From Phenylobacterium sp. Root700 (GTDB lineage: Bacteria; Pseudomonadota; Alphaproteobacteria; Caulobacterales; Caulobacteraceae), in the NCBI RefSeq assembly GCF_001429025.1, contig NZ_LMHT01000011.1:144872-208871 (forward strand): a stretch of DNA of 64,000 bases. The letters are read 5' to 3'. Made by a program: the position numbers and the translations under genes. This document shows, piece after piece, positions 27,432-36,875 of the stretch. The notes below the pieces were generated by a model that saw nothing but the letters and a program-made list of their open reading frames with translations, did not search any database and was not told where the DNA came from. The stretch's first letter is position 1. Each line of letters starts with the position of its first letter.

Positions 27432-30056
27432 TTGCGCAATTATAGAAACACATCCTGCTATCTGGCCTTGGCCACGGCCTTGATGTTCGCCGACAGCGCA
27501 TCTGCGCAGCAGGCGTCGAACGCGGCCGGGGGTGAGACCGACGTCGAGACCCTGATCGTCACCGGCACGCGCCGGACCGACCGCTCGGTCGCCGACAGCG
27601 CGGTTCCGATCGACGTCCTGTCGGCCAGCGACCTGGCCCAGCAGCCGTCTGGCGACATGAACGTGATGCTCCGCAACCTGGTGCCGTCGTTCAACGTCGG
27701 TCGCTTCGTCGGGATCAATTCCGACGGCTCGGCCTTCGTGCGACCGCCCACCCTGCGCGGCCTGCCGCCGGACCAGATCCTGGTGCTGGTGAACGGCAAG
27801 CGCCGTCACCGCTCGGCCCTGGTGCAGATCAACGGCGGCGCGCTGGCCAGCGGCGCCCAGGCCGTCGACCTGGCGCAGATCCCGTCCATGGCTATTGAGC
27901 GTGTCGAAGTGCTGCGTGACGGCGCCTCGGCCCAGTACGGCTCGGACGCCATCGCCGGGGTGATCAACTACAGCCTCAAGCGCAACAACAGCGGCGTCGA
28001 GATGGCTGCGAAGTATGGTGAATATTACAAGGGCGACGGGGGCTCGACCCAGCTGTCGGCCAATATCGGCCTGCCGATCACCGACCGGGGCTTCATCAGC
28101 GTCAGCGGCGAATATCTGCGCAGCCTGGAGACCAGCCGCGGCGGCGACCGGCCCGGCGTCCTGGCTCTGCGGGGCACCCGGCCCGACATCGCCTCGCACA
28201 TCAAGGATCCCGCCCAGCGGATCGGTGATCCGGACGTCGAAGCCGGCCGCGTCTTCATCAACAGCGCCTTCGAGATCTCCGAGGCCGCCGAGCTCTACGC
28301 CTTCGGCAACTACGGCAAGAGCCACCAGGAGTCGGAGTTCAACTTCCGCCAACCCTATTCGGCGGTCGGCGTCGCCCAGAGCGGCGTCGGAACTCAGCTC
28401 TATCCGGCCTCGTCGGTGTTCAACACCATCTATCTCGACCAGCTGCCGAACGGCACATACGACGTCTCGGGCAAGACCTTCAGCTTCCTGTCGGTCTTCC
28501 CCTACGGGTACAATCCGCGCTTCATCGGCGACATCAAGGACATGTCCCTGGCGGGCGGGATCCGGGGCACGCTCGGCTCGGGCCTGCGCTACGACATCAG
28601 CGCCAGCCGTGGGCGCAGCGAGGTCGTCTATCACATCAACAACACGCTGAACCTGTCGCTCGGCCCCAACTCGCCGACCAGCTTCTACGCCGGCAAGCTG
28701 GTCGAGGAAGACACCAGCTTCAACGCCGACTTCTCCTATCCGCTGGAGATCGGGCTCGCGAGCCCGGTGACCCTGGCGGCCGGGACGGAGTACCGCAAGG
28801 AGCGCTACATCATCGGCGTCGGCGATCCGGCGTCCTATGCGGTCGGACCCTACGCCTTCCAGCGGCTGAGCAACGGCGGCACCGCCACCCAGGCGCCTTC
28901 GTCCAACGGCTTCCCGGGCTTCGCGCCGAAGTTCACCACCGACAGTTCGCGCGACAGCTACGCCATCTACGGCGACGCTGAAGGCGACATCACCGATGCG
29001 TTCTCGCTCGGCGTCGCCGTCCGTTACGAGCACTTCTCCGACTTCGGCGGCACCACCAACGCCAAGGTGTCGGGCCGCTACGAGTTGAGCGACACCTTCG
29101 CGGTTCGCGGCGCGGCCAGCACCGGCTTCCGGGCGCCGACCGCCGGGCAGCTCTACACCGCCGCCGGCGTCACCGGCTTCGTGGGGCCGAACCCAACGGA
29201 GAACGTGACGCTGCCGCCCACCGACCCGGCCTCGATCTTCTTCGGCGCCAAGCCGCTGACGCCTGAGAAGTCGGTCAACCTCAGCGGCGGCATGGTGTGG
29301 CAGCCGTTCCCCTCGGTGACGGTGACGATCGACTACTACAACATCAAGGTCACCGACCGTCTGGGCCGCTCGCAGCAGTTCCAGATCATCAACACCGCCA
29401 ACCCGGCGGCGGAGGCGGCCACGCGTGAGAAACTGCGCGAGCTGGGGGTCACCAACTGGCAGACCATCGGCAATCTGGCTTACTTCACCAACGCCTTCGC
29501 CACCCGCACCCAGGGCCTGGACGTGGTCGCCAGCCATCGGCTGACGACCGACTTCGGGCGGTTCAACACCACGCTCACCGCCAACTACAACCAGACCAAG
29601 GTGATCGAGCGTAATCCCCTGATCATCAACGACGTCTCCAAGGGCAACCTGGAGAATTCGCTGCCCACGCTGCGGGGGTCGCTGACCGAGAACTGGAGCA
29701 ATGGGCCGCTGTCGATCACGGCGCGGGCCAACTACTACGGCTCGTACGTCAACTACGCGCTGCCGGTGAACGGCGGGGTCCTGAAGTTCGGCGAGGAGAT
29801 CACCCTCGACCTCGAGGCCCGCTACGAATTCGCCAATCACTACTCGGTGGCCATGGGCGTCGAGAACCTGCTCGACAACTATCCCGACCGGAACGCCAGG
29901 GCGCGGGGCTTCTATGCGCCGCAACCGGCCGGCGCGGCGGTGTCCAACTGGTACGAAAGCACCCAGTCGGCCGTCGACGGCGCGCGCTACTCCGACTCCG
30001 CGCCCTTCGGGTACAACGGCGGCTTCTGGTACGCCCGGGTGACCGCGAAGTTCTGA
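27432..30056 (+). CDS. TonB-dependent receptor
   Basis: 874-residue outer-membrane receptor from a TTG start at 27432 with GGGGGAT just upstream; it opens a good signal peptide (MRNYRNTSCYLALATALMF then ASAQQ). An in-frame ATG at 27408 is the alternative. TonB-box-like VETLIVTGTRR is followed by a plug containing PTLRGLPPDQILVLVNGKRRH and RVEVLRDGASAQYGSDAIAG, the subclass often found in Caulobacterales and Sphingomonadales. The last strand ends WYARVTAKF with terminal Phe. Flanked by polyamine/GABA genes; the ligand is unknown. Confidence 0.92.
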   Translation: MRNYRNTSCYLALATALMFADSASAQQASNAAGGETDVETLIVTGTRRTDRSVADSAVPIDVLSASDLAQQPSGDMNVMLRNLVPSFNVGRFVGINSDGSAFVRPPTLRGLPPDQILVLVNGKRRHRSALVQINGGALASGAQAVDLAQIPSMAIERVEVLRDGASAQYGSDAIAGVINYSLKRNNSGVEMAAKYGEYYKGDGGSTQLSANIGLPITDRGFISVSGEYLRSLETSRGGDRPGVLALRGTRPDIASHIKDPAQRIGDPDVEAGRVFINSAFEISEAAELYAFGNYGKSHQESEFNFRQPYSAVGVAQSGVGTQLYPASSVFNTIYLDQLPNGTYDVSGKTFSFLSVFPYGYNPRFIGDIKDMSLAGGIRGTLGSGLRYDISASRGRSEVVYHINNTLNLSLGPNSPTSFYAGKLVEEDTSFNADFSYPLEIGLASPVTLAAGTEYRKERYIIGVGDPASYAVGPYAFQRLSNGGTATQAPSSNGFPGFAPKFTTDSSRDSYAIYGDAEGDITDAFSLGVAVRYEHFSDFGGTTNAKVSGRYELSDTFAVRGAASTGFRAPTAGQLYTAAGVTGFVGPNPTENVTLPPTDPASIFFGAKPLTPEKSVNLSGGMVWQPFPSVTVTIDYYNIKVTDRLGRSQQFQIINTANPAAEAATREKLRELGVTNWQTIGNLAYFTNAFATRTQGLDVVASHRLTTDFGRFNTTLTANYNQTKVIERNPLIINDVSKGNLENSLPTLRGSLTENWSNGPLSITARANYYGSYVNYALPVNGGVLKFGEEITLDLEARYEFANHYSVAMGVENLLDNYPDRNARARGFYAPQPAGAAVSNWYESTQSAVDGARYSDSAPFGYNGGFWYARVTAKF

Positions 30057-30062
30057 CGCCTA

Positions 30063-30087
30063 GTCTCCGGGGCGACGCCCCGGAGAC
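30063..30087 (+). terminator. GC-rich hairpin after the TonB receptor
   Basis: GTCTCCGGGGCG (30063-30074) pairs perfectly with CGCCCCGGAGAC (30076-30087) around a single central A, a 12-bp near-perfect palindrome 6 bp after the stop. Confidence 0.5.
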
Positions 30088-30102
30088 ACTACAAGTCATG
30101 CG

Positions 30103-30130
30103 AACAGGGGCCTTTTCAGGCCCCTGTTTT
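30103..30130. terminator. Rho-independent terminator between convergent genes
   Basis: AACAGGGGCC (30103-30112) pairs with GGCCCCTGTT (30119-30128), loop TTTTCA, followed by TT: the best terminator in the window. The A/T-flanked stem may serve both the rightward receptor and the leftward LysR gene that ends at 30167. Confidence 0.75.
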
Positions 30131-30166
30131 GCGTTCTGAAGGCGCCGTCTTCGCGGCCGGCGCCGG

Positions 30167-31201
30167 CTACTGGACGGAGAGGGCCGCGTGCGCCAGGACG
30201 GCGCGCTCAATCGGCGGCTCGGCCATCTCCCGATCCTGCAGGAACGCCCCGGCCCGGGCCGCGAGCCAGTCGCGGAACTTGCGCATAGCCGGGCGGGCGA
30301 CGGCGTCCTCGCGGGTGGCGAACACATAGGCGCCGATCTTCGCGCCGACCTCGCGGCCAGGCTGCTGGCCGACGACTTTCAGGAAGCCTTCGGAGATGTC
30401 GTCGGCGATCAGGAACGGATTGGCCAGGGCCACGCCCTGACCCCGGCGGGCGGCGTCTAGGGTGAGGTGGGCGTGCCAAAGCCGCGGGCCCAGCAGTCGT
30501 GCGCCGACGGCGAGGTCATGGGCGATGAACCAGGCCCGCCACTCCTCGTCGCTCTCTTCGTGCAGCAGGCGCAGGTCGACCAGGTCCCAGGGGGTCTTGA
30601 TCGGCGGATGGGTCGCGATCCAGTCATGGCTGGCGACCGGAACGACGCTGGGTCTGGCGAAGGTCAGCCAGTCGACGCCGGGCGGGGGGCCGCCGCCGCC
30701 GATGTCGCGCACGAAGCGGATGTCGCCGTCGGCCTCGTCGGACCCGAACGCCGGGCTGGTGTCGGTCGGCCTCAGTTCGATCTCGATACCCGGATGCAGT
30801 TGCGCGAAGAGGTCGAGGTTGGCGGCCAACCAGCGGCTGGCGAAGCCCGGCACGCACCAGATCAGCAGCCGCTCGCCCTTCTGGGAGCCCACCACGTCAC
30901 GGGTGGCGCGGGCGATGTCGGTGATGGAGGCGGCGATGGACTGGTGATAGTGCCGCCCGGTGGCGTTCAGGCGCGGGACCGAGGAGCTGCGATCGAACAG
31001 CGCCACGCCGAGCCACGCCTCCAGGGCGCGCAGGTGGCGGCTGACGACCGCGTGGTCGACCGAGAGCTCGAGCGCGGCCTTGCGGATGCCGCCCACCCGT
31101 CCCACGGCCTCGAAGGCGCGCAAGGATGCGAAGGGCGGGATAGCCCGACGGTCGGCGACGATGCTTGGCGCGCCAGGGCGCGGCGATTCGACGTCACTCA
31201 T
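30167..31201 (-). CDS. LysR-family transcriptional regulator (GcvA-like)
   Basis: 344-residue LysR regulator. The DNA-binding part reads PPFASLRAFEAVGRVGGIRKAA then DHAVVSRHLRALE, near the GcvA-type consensus, followed by an effector domain (GERLLIWCVPGFASRWLAANL). Start at 31201 is chosen because GGGGAGG lies about nine bases upstream. Divergent from the omega-aminotransferase gene, it is the likely regulator of the aminotransferase-spdH2 genes. The N-terminal 30 residues before the HTH are longer than usual. Confidence 0.88.
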   Translation of the reverse strand: MSDVESPRPGAPSIVADRRAIPPFASLRAFEAVGRVGGIRKAALELSVDHAVVSRHLRALEAWLGVALFDRSSSVPRLNATGRHYHQSIAASITDIARATRDVVGSQKGERLLIWCVPGFASRWLAANLDLFAQLHPGIEIELRPTDTSPAFGSDEADGDIRFVRDIGGGGPPPGVDWLTFARPSVVPVASHDWIATHPPIKTPWDLVDLRLLHEESDEEWRAWFIAHDLAVGARLLGPRLWHAHLTLDAARRGQGVALANPFLIADDISEGFLKVVGQQPGREVGAKIGAYVFATREDAVARPAMRKFRDWLAARAGAFLQDREMAEPPIERAVLAHAALSVQ

Positions 31202-31556
31202 TATTGCGGCCCTCCCCAGGCCGGCGCGGAGCCCAACACAGGCGGTATTCCTTGTCAAAGGCGCTAGGGGGCTACAGTCGCATAGACCGTAATTCGCCTG
31301 TGGGATGTGCAGTTCGCACCACGGTCCGGCGCGATGCTCAGACGTCCCGCGCCGAGGTGTCGCCCGGTCACCAGACGGCGTGGCGTAAGCACCTCCACGG
31401 AATGGGCGGAACTTCCTACGTCAACAGTGACGCCGAAGCTCGCGCGGCGAGTTGCTTCCTGCGGAGGCCCGGCGCGCGGCCCAGGCCGATGTAAACCTAC
31501 CCCGAGGCCTTCAGCCGGCGACGGCGAGGCCCTCGGCGCGCATTTCAGGAGCGGCA
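31202..31556. promoter_or_regulatory. 355-bp divergent regulatory region, LysR / omega-aminotransferase
   Basis: The gap between two divergent starts should hold both promoters and the LysR binding site. A TTGTCA hexamer lies at 31252-31257. I see no clear palindrome, and short open frames here lack gene-like features. Confidence 0.4.
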
Positions 31557-32870
31557 GTGACCATACCCAACGACTTGGAGGCCTACTGGCTTCCGTTCAC
31601 CGCCAACCGCGCCTTCAAGGCCGCGCCCAAGATGCTGATGTCGGCCGACGGCATGTACTATCAGACCAACGACGGACGGCAGATCCTCGACGCCGTCTCG
31701 GGACTCTGGTGCTCAAATGCTGGGCACAATCGCCGCAAGATCGTCGAGGCTATTCAGAAGCAGGCCGCGAACCTCGACTTCGCCCCTCAGTTCCAGCTCG
31801 CCCATTCGATGGCTTTCGAGCTGTCGTCGCGGCTGGTCGCGATGGCGCCCGCCGGGTTCAGCCAGGTCTTCTATTGCAACTCGGGCTCCGAGGCCGCCGA
31901 CAGCGCCCTGAAGATCGCGCTGGCCTATCATCGCGCGCGCGGGGAGGCCGGGCGCACCCGGCTGATCGGCCGCGAGCGCGGCTATCACGGGGTCGGGTTC
32001 GGCGGCATTTCGGTCGGGGGAATTCCGGCCAACCGCCGAACGTTCGGCACCCTGCTTCCGGGCGTGGATCACCTGCGCCATACGCTGGACATCGAGCGGA
32101 ACGGCTTTTCGCGGGGGCTGCCCGAGCATGGCGTCGAACTGGCGGACGACCTTGAACGGCTGGTCGCCCTGCACGACGCCTCGACCATCGCCGCGGTGAT
32201 TGTCGAGCCTGTCGCCGGCTCGACCGGGGTGCTGCCTCCGCCGGCCGGCTATCTGCAGCGCCTGCGCAAGATCTGCGACCAGCACGGCATCCTGCTGATC
32301 TTCGATGAGGTGATCACGGGCTTTGGCCGTCTGGGGACGCCGTTCGGCGCCGACTGGTTCGGCGTGACGCCGGACATGATCACCATCGCCAAGGGCGTCA
32401 CGAACGGCGCCGTGCCCATGGGCGGCGTGATCACCCGGGAAGGGATTTTCGATGCGATCGCCGACGCCTCGAACGGGGGCATCGAGCTCTTCCATGGCTA
32501 TACCTATTCGGGACATCCGTTGGCCTGCGCCGCCGCCATGGCGACCCTCGACGTCTATGAGGAGGAGGGCCTGTTCCAGCGCTGCGCGGACATCTCGCCC
32601 CACTTCGAGGACCAGGTGCACTCCCTGCGGGGCGTCGCCCACGTGACGGATATTCGGAACCTTGGATTGATGGCCGCGATCGAGCTGGCGTCGAGGCCTG
32701 GCGCGCCCGGCGCACGCGCAACCGAGGTGTTCAACCGTTGCTTTGATAAGGGCGTCCTGGTGCGGGTGACCGGCGATGTGATCGCGCTTTCGCCGCCGTT
32801 CATCGTCGAGCTCGCCCAGATCGACCACATCGTCGAGACCCTGCGCGAGGCGATCGGGGCGGTCGCCTGA
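31557..32870 (+). CDS. Omega-amino acid:pyruvate (beta-alanine:pyruvate) aminotransferase
   Basis: 437-residue class III PLP aminotransferase. NDLEAYWLPFTANRAFKAAP at the N-terminus and VSGLWCSNAGHNRRKIVEAI are hallmarks of omega-amino acid:pyruvate transaminases; PLP-binding Asp250 is in LIFDEVITGFGR and Lys279 in TIAKGVTNGAVPMGG. The start is a GTG at 31557 with AGGAG five bases upstream; the longer frame is not family-like. Expected reaction: beta-alanine plus pyruvate to malonate semialdehyde plus alanine, or putrescine/diaminopropane transamination. The nearby alanine dehydrogenase could recycle the alanine. Confidence 0.88.
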   Translation: MTIPNDLEAYWLPFTANRAFKAAPKMLMSADGMYYQTNDGRQILDAVSGLWCSNAGHNRRKIVEAIQKQAANLDFAPQFQLAHSMAFELSSRLVAMAPAGFSQVFYCNSGSEAADSALKIALAYHRARGEAGRTRLIGRERGYHGVGFGGISVGGIPANRRTFGTLLPGVDHLRHTLDIERNGFSRGLPEHGVELADDLERLVALHDASTIAAVIVEPVAGSTGVLPPPAGYLQRLRKICDQHGILLIFDEVITGFGRLGTPFGADWFGVTPDMITIAKGVTNGAVPMGGVITREGIFDAIADASNGGIELFHGYTYSGHPLACAAAMATLDVYEEEGLFQRCADISPHFEDQVHSLRGVAHVTDIRNLGLMAAIELASRPGAPGARATEVFNRCFDKGVLVRVTGDVIALSPPFIVELAQIDHIVETLREAIGAVA

Positions 32871-33013
32871 CCGTCCCGGTGATCGAAGCACACCAGCCCC
32901 GGCGCTGCTTGGCAACTTCACCGGACGCCCACCGGGCCCAAGATGGGGCGGCGCGCTGACGGGGCGTCCCAACGCCCGGGCGCGGCGTCTCACAAGACCC
33001 AACCGAACGGATC

Positions 33014-34975
33014 ATGACGATGTCCAACGATCGCAGCCTTGGAATGGACCGGTCGATCAGTCGCCGCGACTTCGTCAACGGAGCGAGCGTGGCGGTCGGC
33101 GCGCTCGGCGTCCCCGGCGCGGCCTCGGCCGCTGCGGCGAAGCCCGCGGCGCAATCGGCCTATCCGCCGGCGCGGACCGGAATGCGCGGCAGCCATCCGG
33201 GCTCGTTTGAATCCGCGCACGCCTTGCGGGACGGCACGCTCGACATCGCCTCGGCGCGCGAGACCGACAAGACCTACGACCTAGTGATCGTCGGCGGGGG
33301 GCTGAGCGGCCTGGCGGCCGCCCACTTCTTCCTGAAGGACGTCGGCCCGGACGCCCGCGTGCTGATCTTGGAGAACCACGACGACTTTGGCGGTCACGCC
33401 AAGCGCAACGAGTTCCGTGTCGACGGCAAGCTGCTGGTGATCAACGGCGGTACGCTGAACATCGAGTCGCCTGAGCGCTACAATCAGTGGGCCAAGACCG
33501 TGCTCGACGACATCGGCGTCGATGTCGAACGCTATGAGCGCGCCAACAAGGACAACGACGCCCTCTATCGCTCGCGCGGCCTGGGCTCGGGCTACTTCTT
33601 CGACAAGGAGACCTGGGGCAAGGATCGCCTAGTGGTCGCCAAGCCCGGCGGCCGACGCGGAATGACCCCGGAAACCCTCGCCGCCACGCCGTTATCGGCC
33701 AAGGCGCAGGCCGACATGCTGCGGCTGATGAGCCCCGATCAGCCGGACTATCTGCCTGGCCTCACCGGCGCGCAGAAAATGGAGCGCCTGGCCCGCACCT
33801 CCTACAAGGACTACCTGCTCGAGATCGCGAAGGTCGATCCGCAGGTCTACTGGTTCTACCAGAACTCCGGCAGCGGGACGTTCTGCGTCGGGGCCGACGC
33901 CATGCCGGCCCTCTATGCCTGGGCGAACGGATCGCCCGGCTTCGCAGGCCTGAAGTTGTCGGCCCTGCCCGAGGGATTGTTCGCCGACCTGCCAGGCGGC
34001 CAGCACGGACGCCAGAAGTCCGGCGAGCGCGAGGTCCACTTCCCGGACGGCAACGCGACCGTGGCGCGGCTGCTGGTGCGCAAGTTGATCCCGGGCGCGA
34101 TCGACGGCGCCAGCCAGGAGGATATGGGCCTGGCCATGGTCGACTACGGCAAGCTGGACGTGGAGGGGCAATCCACGCGGATCCGCCTGAACAGCACCGT
34201 CGTCAACGTCAAGCACGACGGGGACGTGGCCAAGGCCACCGAGGCCCTGGTGACCTATGTCCAGGCCGGCCAGCTGCAACGGGTTCGAGGCAAGGCGGTG
34301 ATCATGGCCTGCTGGAACATGTTCATTCCGTACCTGGCGCCGGAGCTGCCGGCCGCCCAGCGCGAGGCCCTGGCCTATGGGGTCAAGGGGCCGCTGATCT
34401 ACACCAGCGTCGCGATCCGCAACTGGCGCGCCTTCGACAAGCTCGGCGTCGCGCGCATCTCCAGCCCGTCCAGCTTCCACGAGTCGGTGGAGCTGACCGA
34501 GGCCGCCAGCCTCGGCGGGCTGCAACACGCCAAGACGCCGGACGAGCCGATCGCGCTGCATCTGGTCAAGGTCATGAACAAGCCTGGACTGCCCAAGCGC
34601 GACCAGCACCGCGTCGGCCGGGCCGAACTGTTGGCCACGTCGTTTGAGACCTTCGAACGGAACATCCGCGATCAGCTGGGCCGCACCCTGGGCGCGGGCG
34701 GTTTCGATCCGGCGCGCGATATCGCCGGCATCGCGGTCAACCGCTGGCCGCATGGCTACGCCTATACCTACAACAGCCTCTACGACCCGATGGAGTGGGC
34801 CTACACCCAGAGCCCGGAGCGTCCTTGCGTGGTCGGTCGCCAGCCTTACGGCCTGATTTCCATCGCCAATTCCGACGCCGCGGCCAGCCCGCACACCGAC
34901 GCCGCCTTCCTGGAGGCTCACCGCGCGGTGAGCGAGGTGGTGGAGAAGCGCGTCTATCCGTTCGGTCGGCTCTGA
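33014..34975 (+). CDS. spdH: Tat-exported FAD oxidoreductase, spermidine dehydrogenase-like (copy 2)
   Basis: 653-residue paralogue of the gene at 23558. It has the same layout: LGMDRSISRRDFVNGAS Tat signal, YPPARTGMRGSHPGSFESAH hallmark, FAD motif IVGGGLSGLAAAHFF, ENHDDFGGHAKRNEF, and C-terminal NRWPHGYAYTYN. Divergence from copy 1 is largest in the middle substrate domain (about residues 150-330), while flavin segments are nearly identical, suggesting different amine specificity. It follows the aminotransferase by 143 bp. Assignment to spermidine dehydrogenase is by recall of family motifs plus context. Confidence 0.75.
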   Translation: MTMSNDRSLGMDRSISRRDFVNGASVAVGALGVPGAASAAAAKPAAQSAYPPARTGMRGSHPGSFESAHALRDGTLDIASARETDKTYDLVIVGGGLSGLAAAHFFLKDVGPDARVLILENHDDFGGHAKRNEFRVDGKLLVINGGTLNIESPERYNQWAKTVLDDIGVDVERYERANKDNDALYRSRGLGSGYFFDKETWGKDRLVVAKPGGRRGMTPETLAATPLSAKAQADMLRLMSPDQPDYLPGLTGAQKMERLARTSYKDYLLEIAKVDPQVYWFYQNSGSGTFCVGADAMPALYAWANGSPGFAGLKLSALPEGLFADLPGGQHGRQKSGEREVHFPDGNATVARLLVRKLIPGAIDGASQEDMGLAMVDYGKLDVEGQSTRIRLNSTVVNVKHDGDVAKATEALVTYVQAGQLQRVRGKAVIMACWNMFIPYLAPELPAAQREALAYGVKGPLIYTSVAIRNWRAFDKLGVARISSPSSFHESVELTEAASLGGLQHAKTPDEPIALHLVKVMNKPGLPKRDQHRVGRAELLATSFETFERNIRDQLGRTLGAGGFDPARDIAGIAVNRWPHGYAYTYNSLYDPMEWAYTQSPERPCVVGRQPYGLISIANSDAAASPHTDAAFLEAHRAVSEVVEKRVYPFGRL

Positions 34976-34980
34976 CTCCG

Positions 34981-35007
34981 AAACTGGTGCTCTGCGCGCA
35001 CCAGTTT
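34981..35007 (+). terminator. Hairpin terminator after spdH copy 2
   Basis: AAACTGGTGC (34981-34990) pairs with GCACCAGTTT (34998-35007) across a 7-base loop, 5 bp after the stop. The perfect 10-bp stem ends in TTT on the 3' side. Confidence 0.65.
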
Positions 35008-35135
35008 GCGGGTCCGAAGTCATCTAGGCGGGGCGAGCTCAAACGCCCATAGCAAAGAGGGGCGGGGGCGAGACTATCCGCACGTTCTCCAGAGTATCTC
35101 GGCGATGGCCGGTGGTGAATATCAGAGGATAGGCG

Positions 35136-36251
35136 ATGCGTATTGGCGTCCCCAAAGAGATCAAGCATCACGAATATCGCGTCGGTCTGACGCCTGGCGC
35201 GGTTCGCGAGTATGTCGCGCGCGGCCATGAGGTTCTGATCGAGACCGGCGCGGGCCGAGCCATCGGCGCCCATGACGAGATCTATCGCCGGGCGGGCGCC
35301 GATATCGTGTCGAGCCCCGACGAGATCTTCGGCGAGGCGGAGATGGTCATCAAGGTCAAGGAGCCGCAGCCCGTGGAGTGGGCGCGTCTGCGCTCGGACC
35401 AGATCCTGTTCACCTACCTCCACCTAGCGCCCGACCCCGAACAGACCCGGGGCCTGATCGAATCCGGCTGCTCGGCCATCGCCTATGAGACGGTGAGCGA
35501 CGGACGCGGCGGCCTGCCGCTGCTGGCGCCGATGAGCGAGGTCGCCGGTCGGCTGGCCATCGAGGCCGCGGCGTCCGCGCTCAAGAGCGTCAATGGCGGG
35601 CGCGGCCTGTTGCTGGGCGGGGTGCCGGGGGTTCCGGCCGCCCGGGTCGTGGTGATCGGCGGCGGCGTGGTGGGAACCCATGCGGCCCGCATGGCCGTGG
35701 GCCTCGGCGCCGAGGTCACCGTGATCGATCAATCCATTCCCCGGCTACGCCAGCTCGACGAACTGTTTGGCGGACGGGTGAGGACCTGTGTCTCGACCAT
35801 GGAGGCCATCGAGCGCGAGAGTTTCGAGGCCGACGTGGTGATCGGGGCGGTGCTGATCCCCGGAGCCAGCGCGCCAAAGCTGATCACCCGCCAGATGCTG
35901 GGCCGAATGCGGCCAGGCGCGGTGCTGGTGGACGTCGCGATCGACCAGGGCGGCTGCTTCGAGACCTCGCGCGCGACCACGCACGACGCGCCGACCTTCG
36001 AGGTCGACGGGGTGATCCACTACTGCGTCGCCAATATGCCAGGATCAGTGCCGGCCACCTCGAGCGTCGCGCTCAACAACGCGACGCTGCCATTCGGCCT
36101 GGCGCTGGCCGACCGCGGGATGCGCGCGCTGGCGGACAATCCGAATCTCGCCGTCGGCCTGAACATCCATCAGGGGCGGATCACCAATCAGGCGGTCGCC
36201 GCCAGTCTGGGCCTCCCGTGCCGGCCCCTCGAAACAGCCTCGCTCCATTGA
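35136..36251 (+). CDS. ald: Alanine dehydrogenase
   Basis: 371-residue NAD-dependent enzyme, L-alanine to pyruvate plus ammonia. [20 protein letters not shown] is the family N-terminus; the substrate Lys is in VIKVKEPQP and catalytic His in YLHLAPD; the Rossmann loop is [20 protein letters not shown]; the C-terminal [20 protein letters not shown] is diagnostic. GAGGA precedes the ATG. Next to a pyruvate-using aminotransferase, it would regenerate pyruvate and release nitrogen as ammonium. Confidence 0.95.
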   Translation: MRIGVPKEIKHHEYRVGLTPGAVREYVARGHEVLIETGAGRAIGAHDEIYRRAGADIVSSPDEIFGEAEMVIKVKEPQPVEWARLRSDQILFTYLHLAPDPEQTRGLIESGCSAIAYETVSDGRGGLPLLAPMSEVAGRLAIEAAASALKSVNGGRGLLLGGVPGVPAARVVVIGGGVVGTHAARMAVGLGAEVTVIDQSIPRLRQLDELFGGRVRTCVSTMEAIERESFEADVVIGAVLIPGASAPKLITRQMLGRMRPGAVLVDVAIDQGGCFETSRATTHDAPTFEVDGVIHYCVANMPGSVPATSSVALNNATLPFGLALADRGMRALADNPNLAVGLNIHQGRITNQAVAASLGLPCRPLETASLH

Positions 36252-36277
36252 CCGTAACGCCAGCCCGGAGATCAGAC

Positions 36278-36814
36278 ATGCGCAAGATCCACGCCTTTAG
36301 CGGGGCCGCCGTTGCGGCTGTCTTCCTTCTGACGGCTAGCGCCGCATCAGCCCAGGCCGCGCCGGCCGCGAGTTGCCAAGCCGACCCGAACTTCCGGCTG
36401 CAGGACTTCTCGGTCGGGACCTGGGACGTCTACAACAAGGACAAGCGCACCGCCGAGGCCAAGCTCGAATGGGCGCTGAACGGCTGCACGATCGTCGAGA
36501 CCTGGACGCCCGCCGATCCGGCCTCAAAGGGCCATGGCATGGGCCACTTCACCTATTCGAAGCTGCTGAAATCCTGGCACTATTTCTGGGTCTCGGACAC
36601 CGGCAGCACGACCTACTTCAAGGGCGAGCTGATCAAGCCCGGCGAGATGCGCTACGTGACCACCGCGCGCACCGCCAGCGGCGGCGAGCGGCTGCGGCAC
36701 TGGACCCTGTTCGCCCAACCTGACGGCGGCGTCCGCGAGCTTTCGCTGGCCACCGAGGACGGCGGCAAGACCTGGGTCACTGAGTACGACCTCTACTGGC
36801 GCAAGAAGAAGTAG
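36278..36814 (+). CDS. Secreted protein of unknown function
   Basis: 178 residues. Signal peptide MRKIHAFSGAAVAAVFLLTA ending ASAQA; the mature part has two Cys (ASCQADPNF and NGCTIVETW) that may pair, and a beta-rich pattern (FSVGTWDVYNKDKR, FKGELIKPGEMRYVTTART). It resembles DUF1579-like secreted proteins with a WDV-type start, but I do not recognise a function. Start at 36278 gives the signal peptide and has GGAGATC upstream. It lies between ald and the mmsA-type gene. Confidence 0.8.
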   Translation: MRKIHAFSGAAVAAVFLLTASAASAQAAPAASCQADPNFRLQDFSVGTWDVYNKDKRTAEAKLEWALNGCTIVETWTPADPASKGHGMGHFTYSKLLKSWHYFWVSDTGSTTYFKGELIKPGEMRYVTTARTASGGERLRHWTLFAQPDGGVRELSLATEDGGKTWVTEYDLYWRKKK

Positions 36815-36875
36815 GCGCGGGGTGAGCCCCGCCTGACACCCTCCAAATTCGACTGACGAGATCAAGGACCACCAC

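Noticed and set aside
27384..29924. An 846-codon minus-strand open frame
   Set aside because: Antisense to a well-supported TonB receptor; no recognisable domain.
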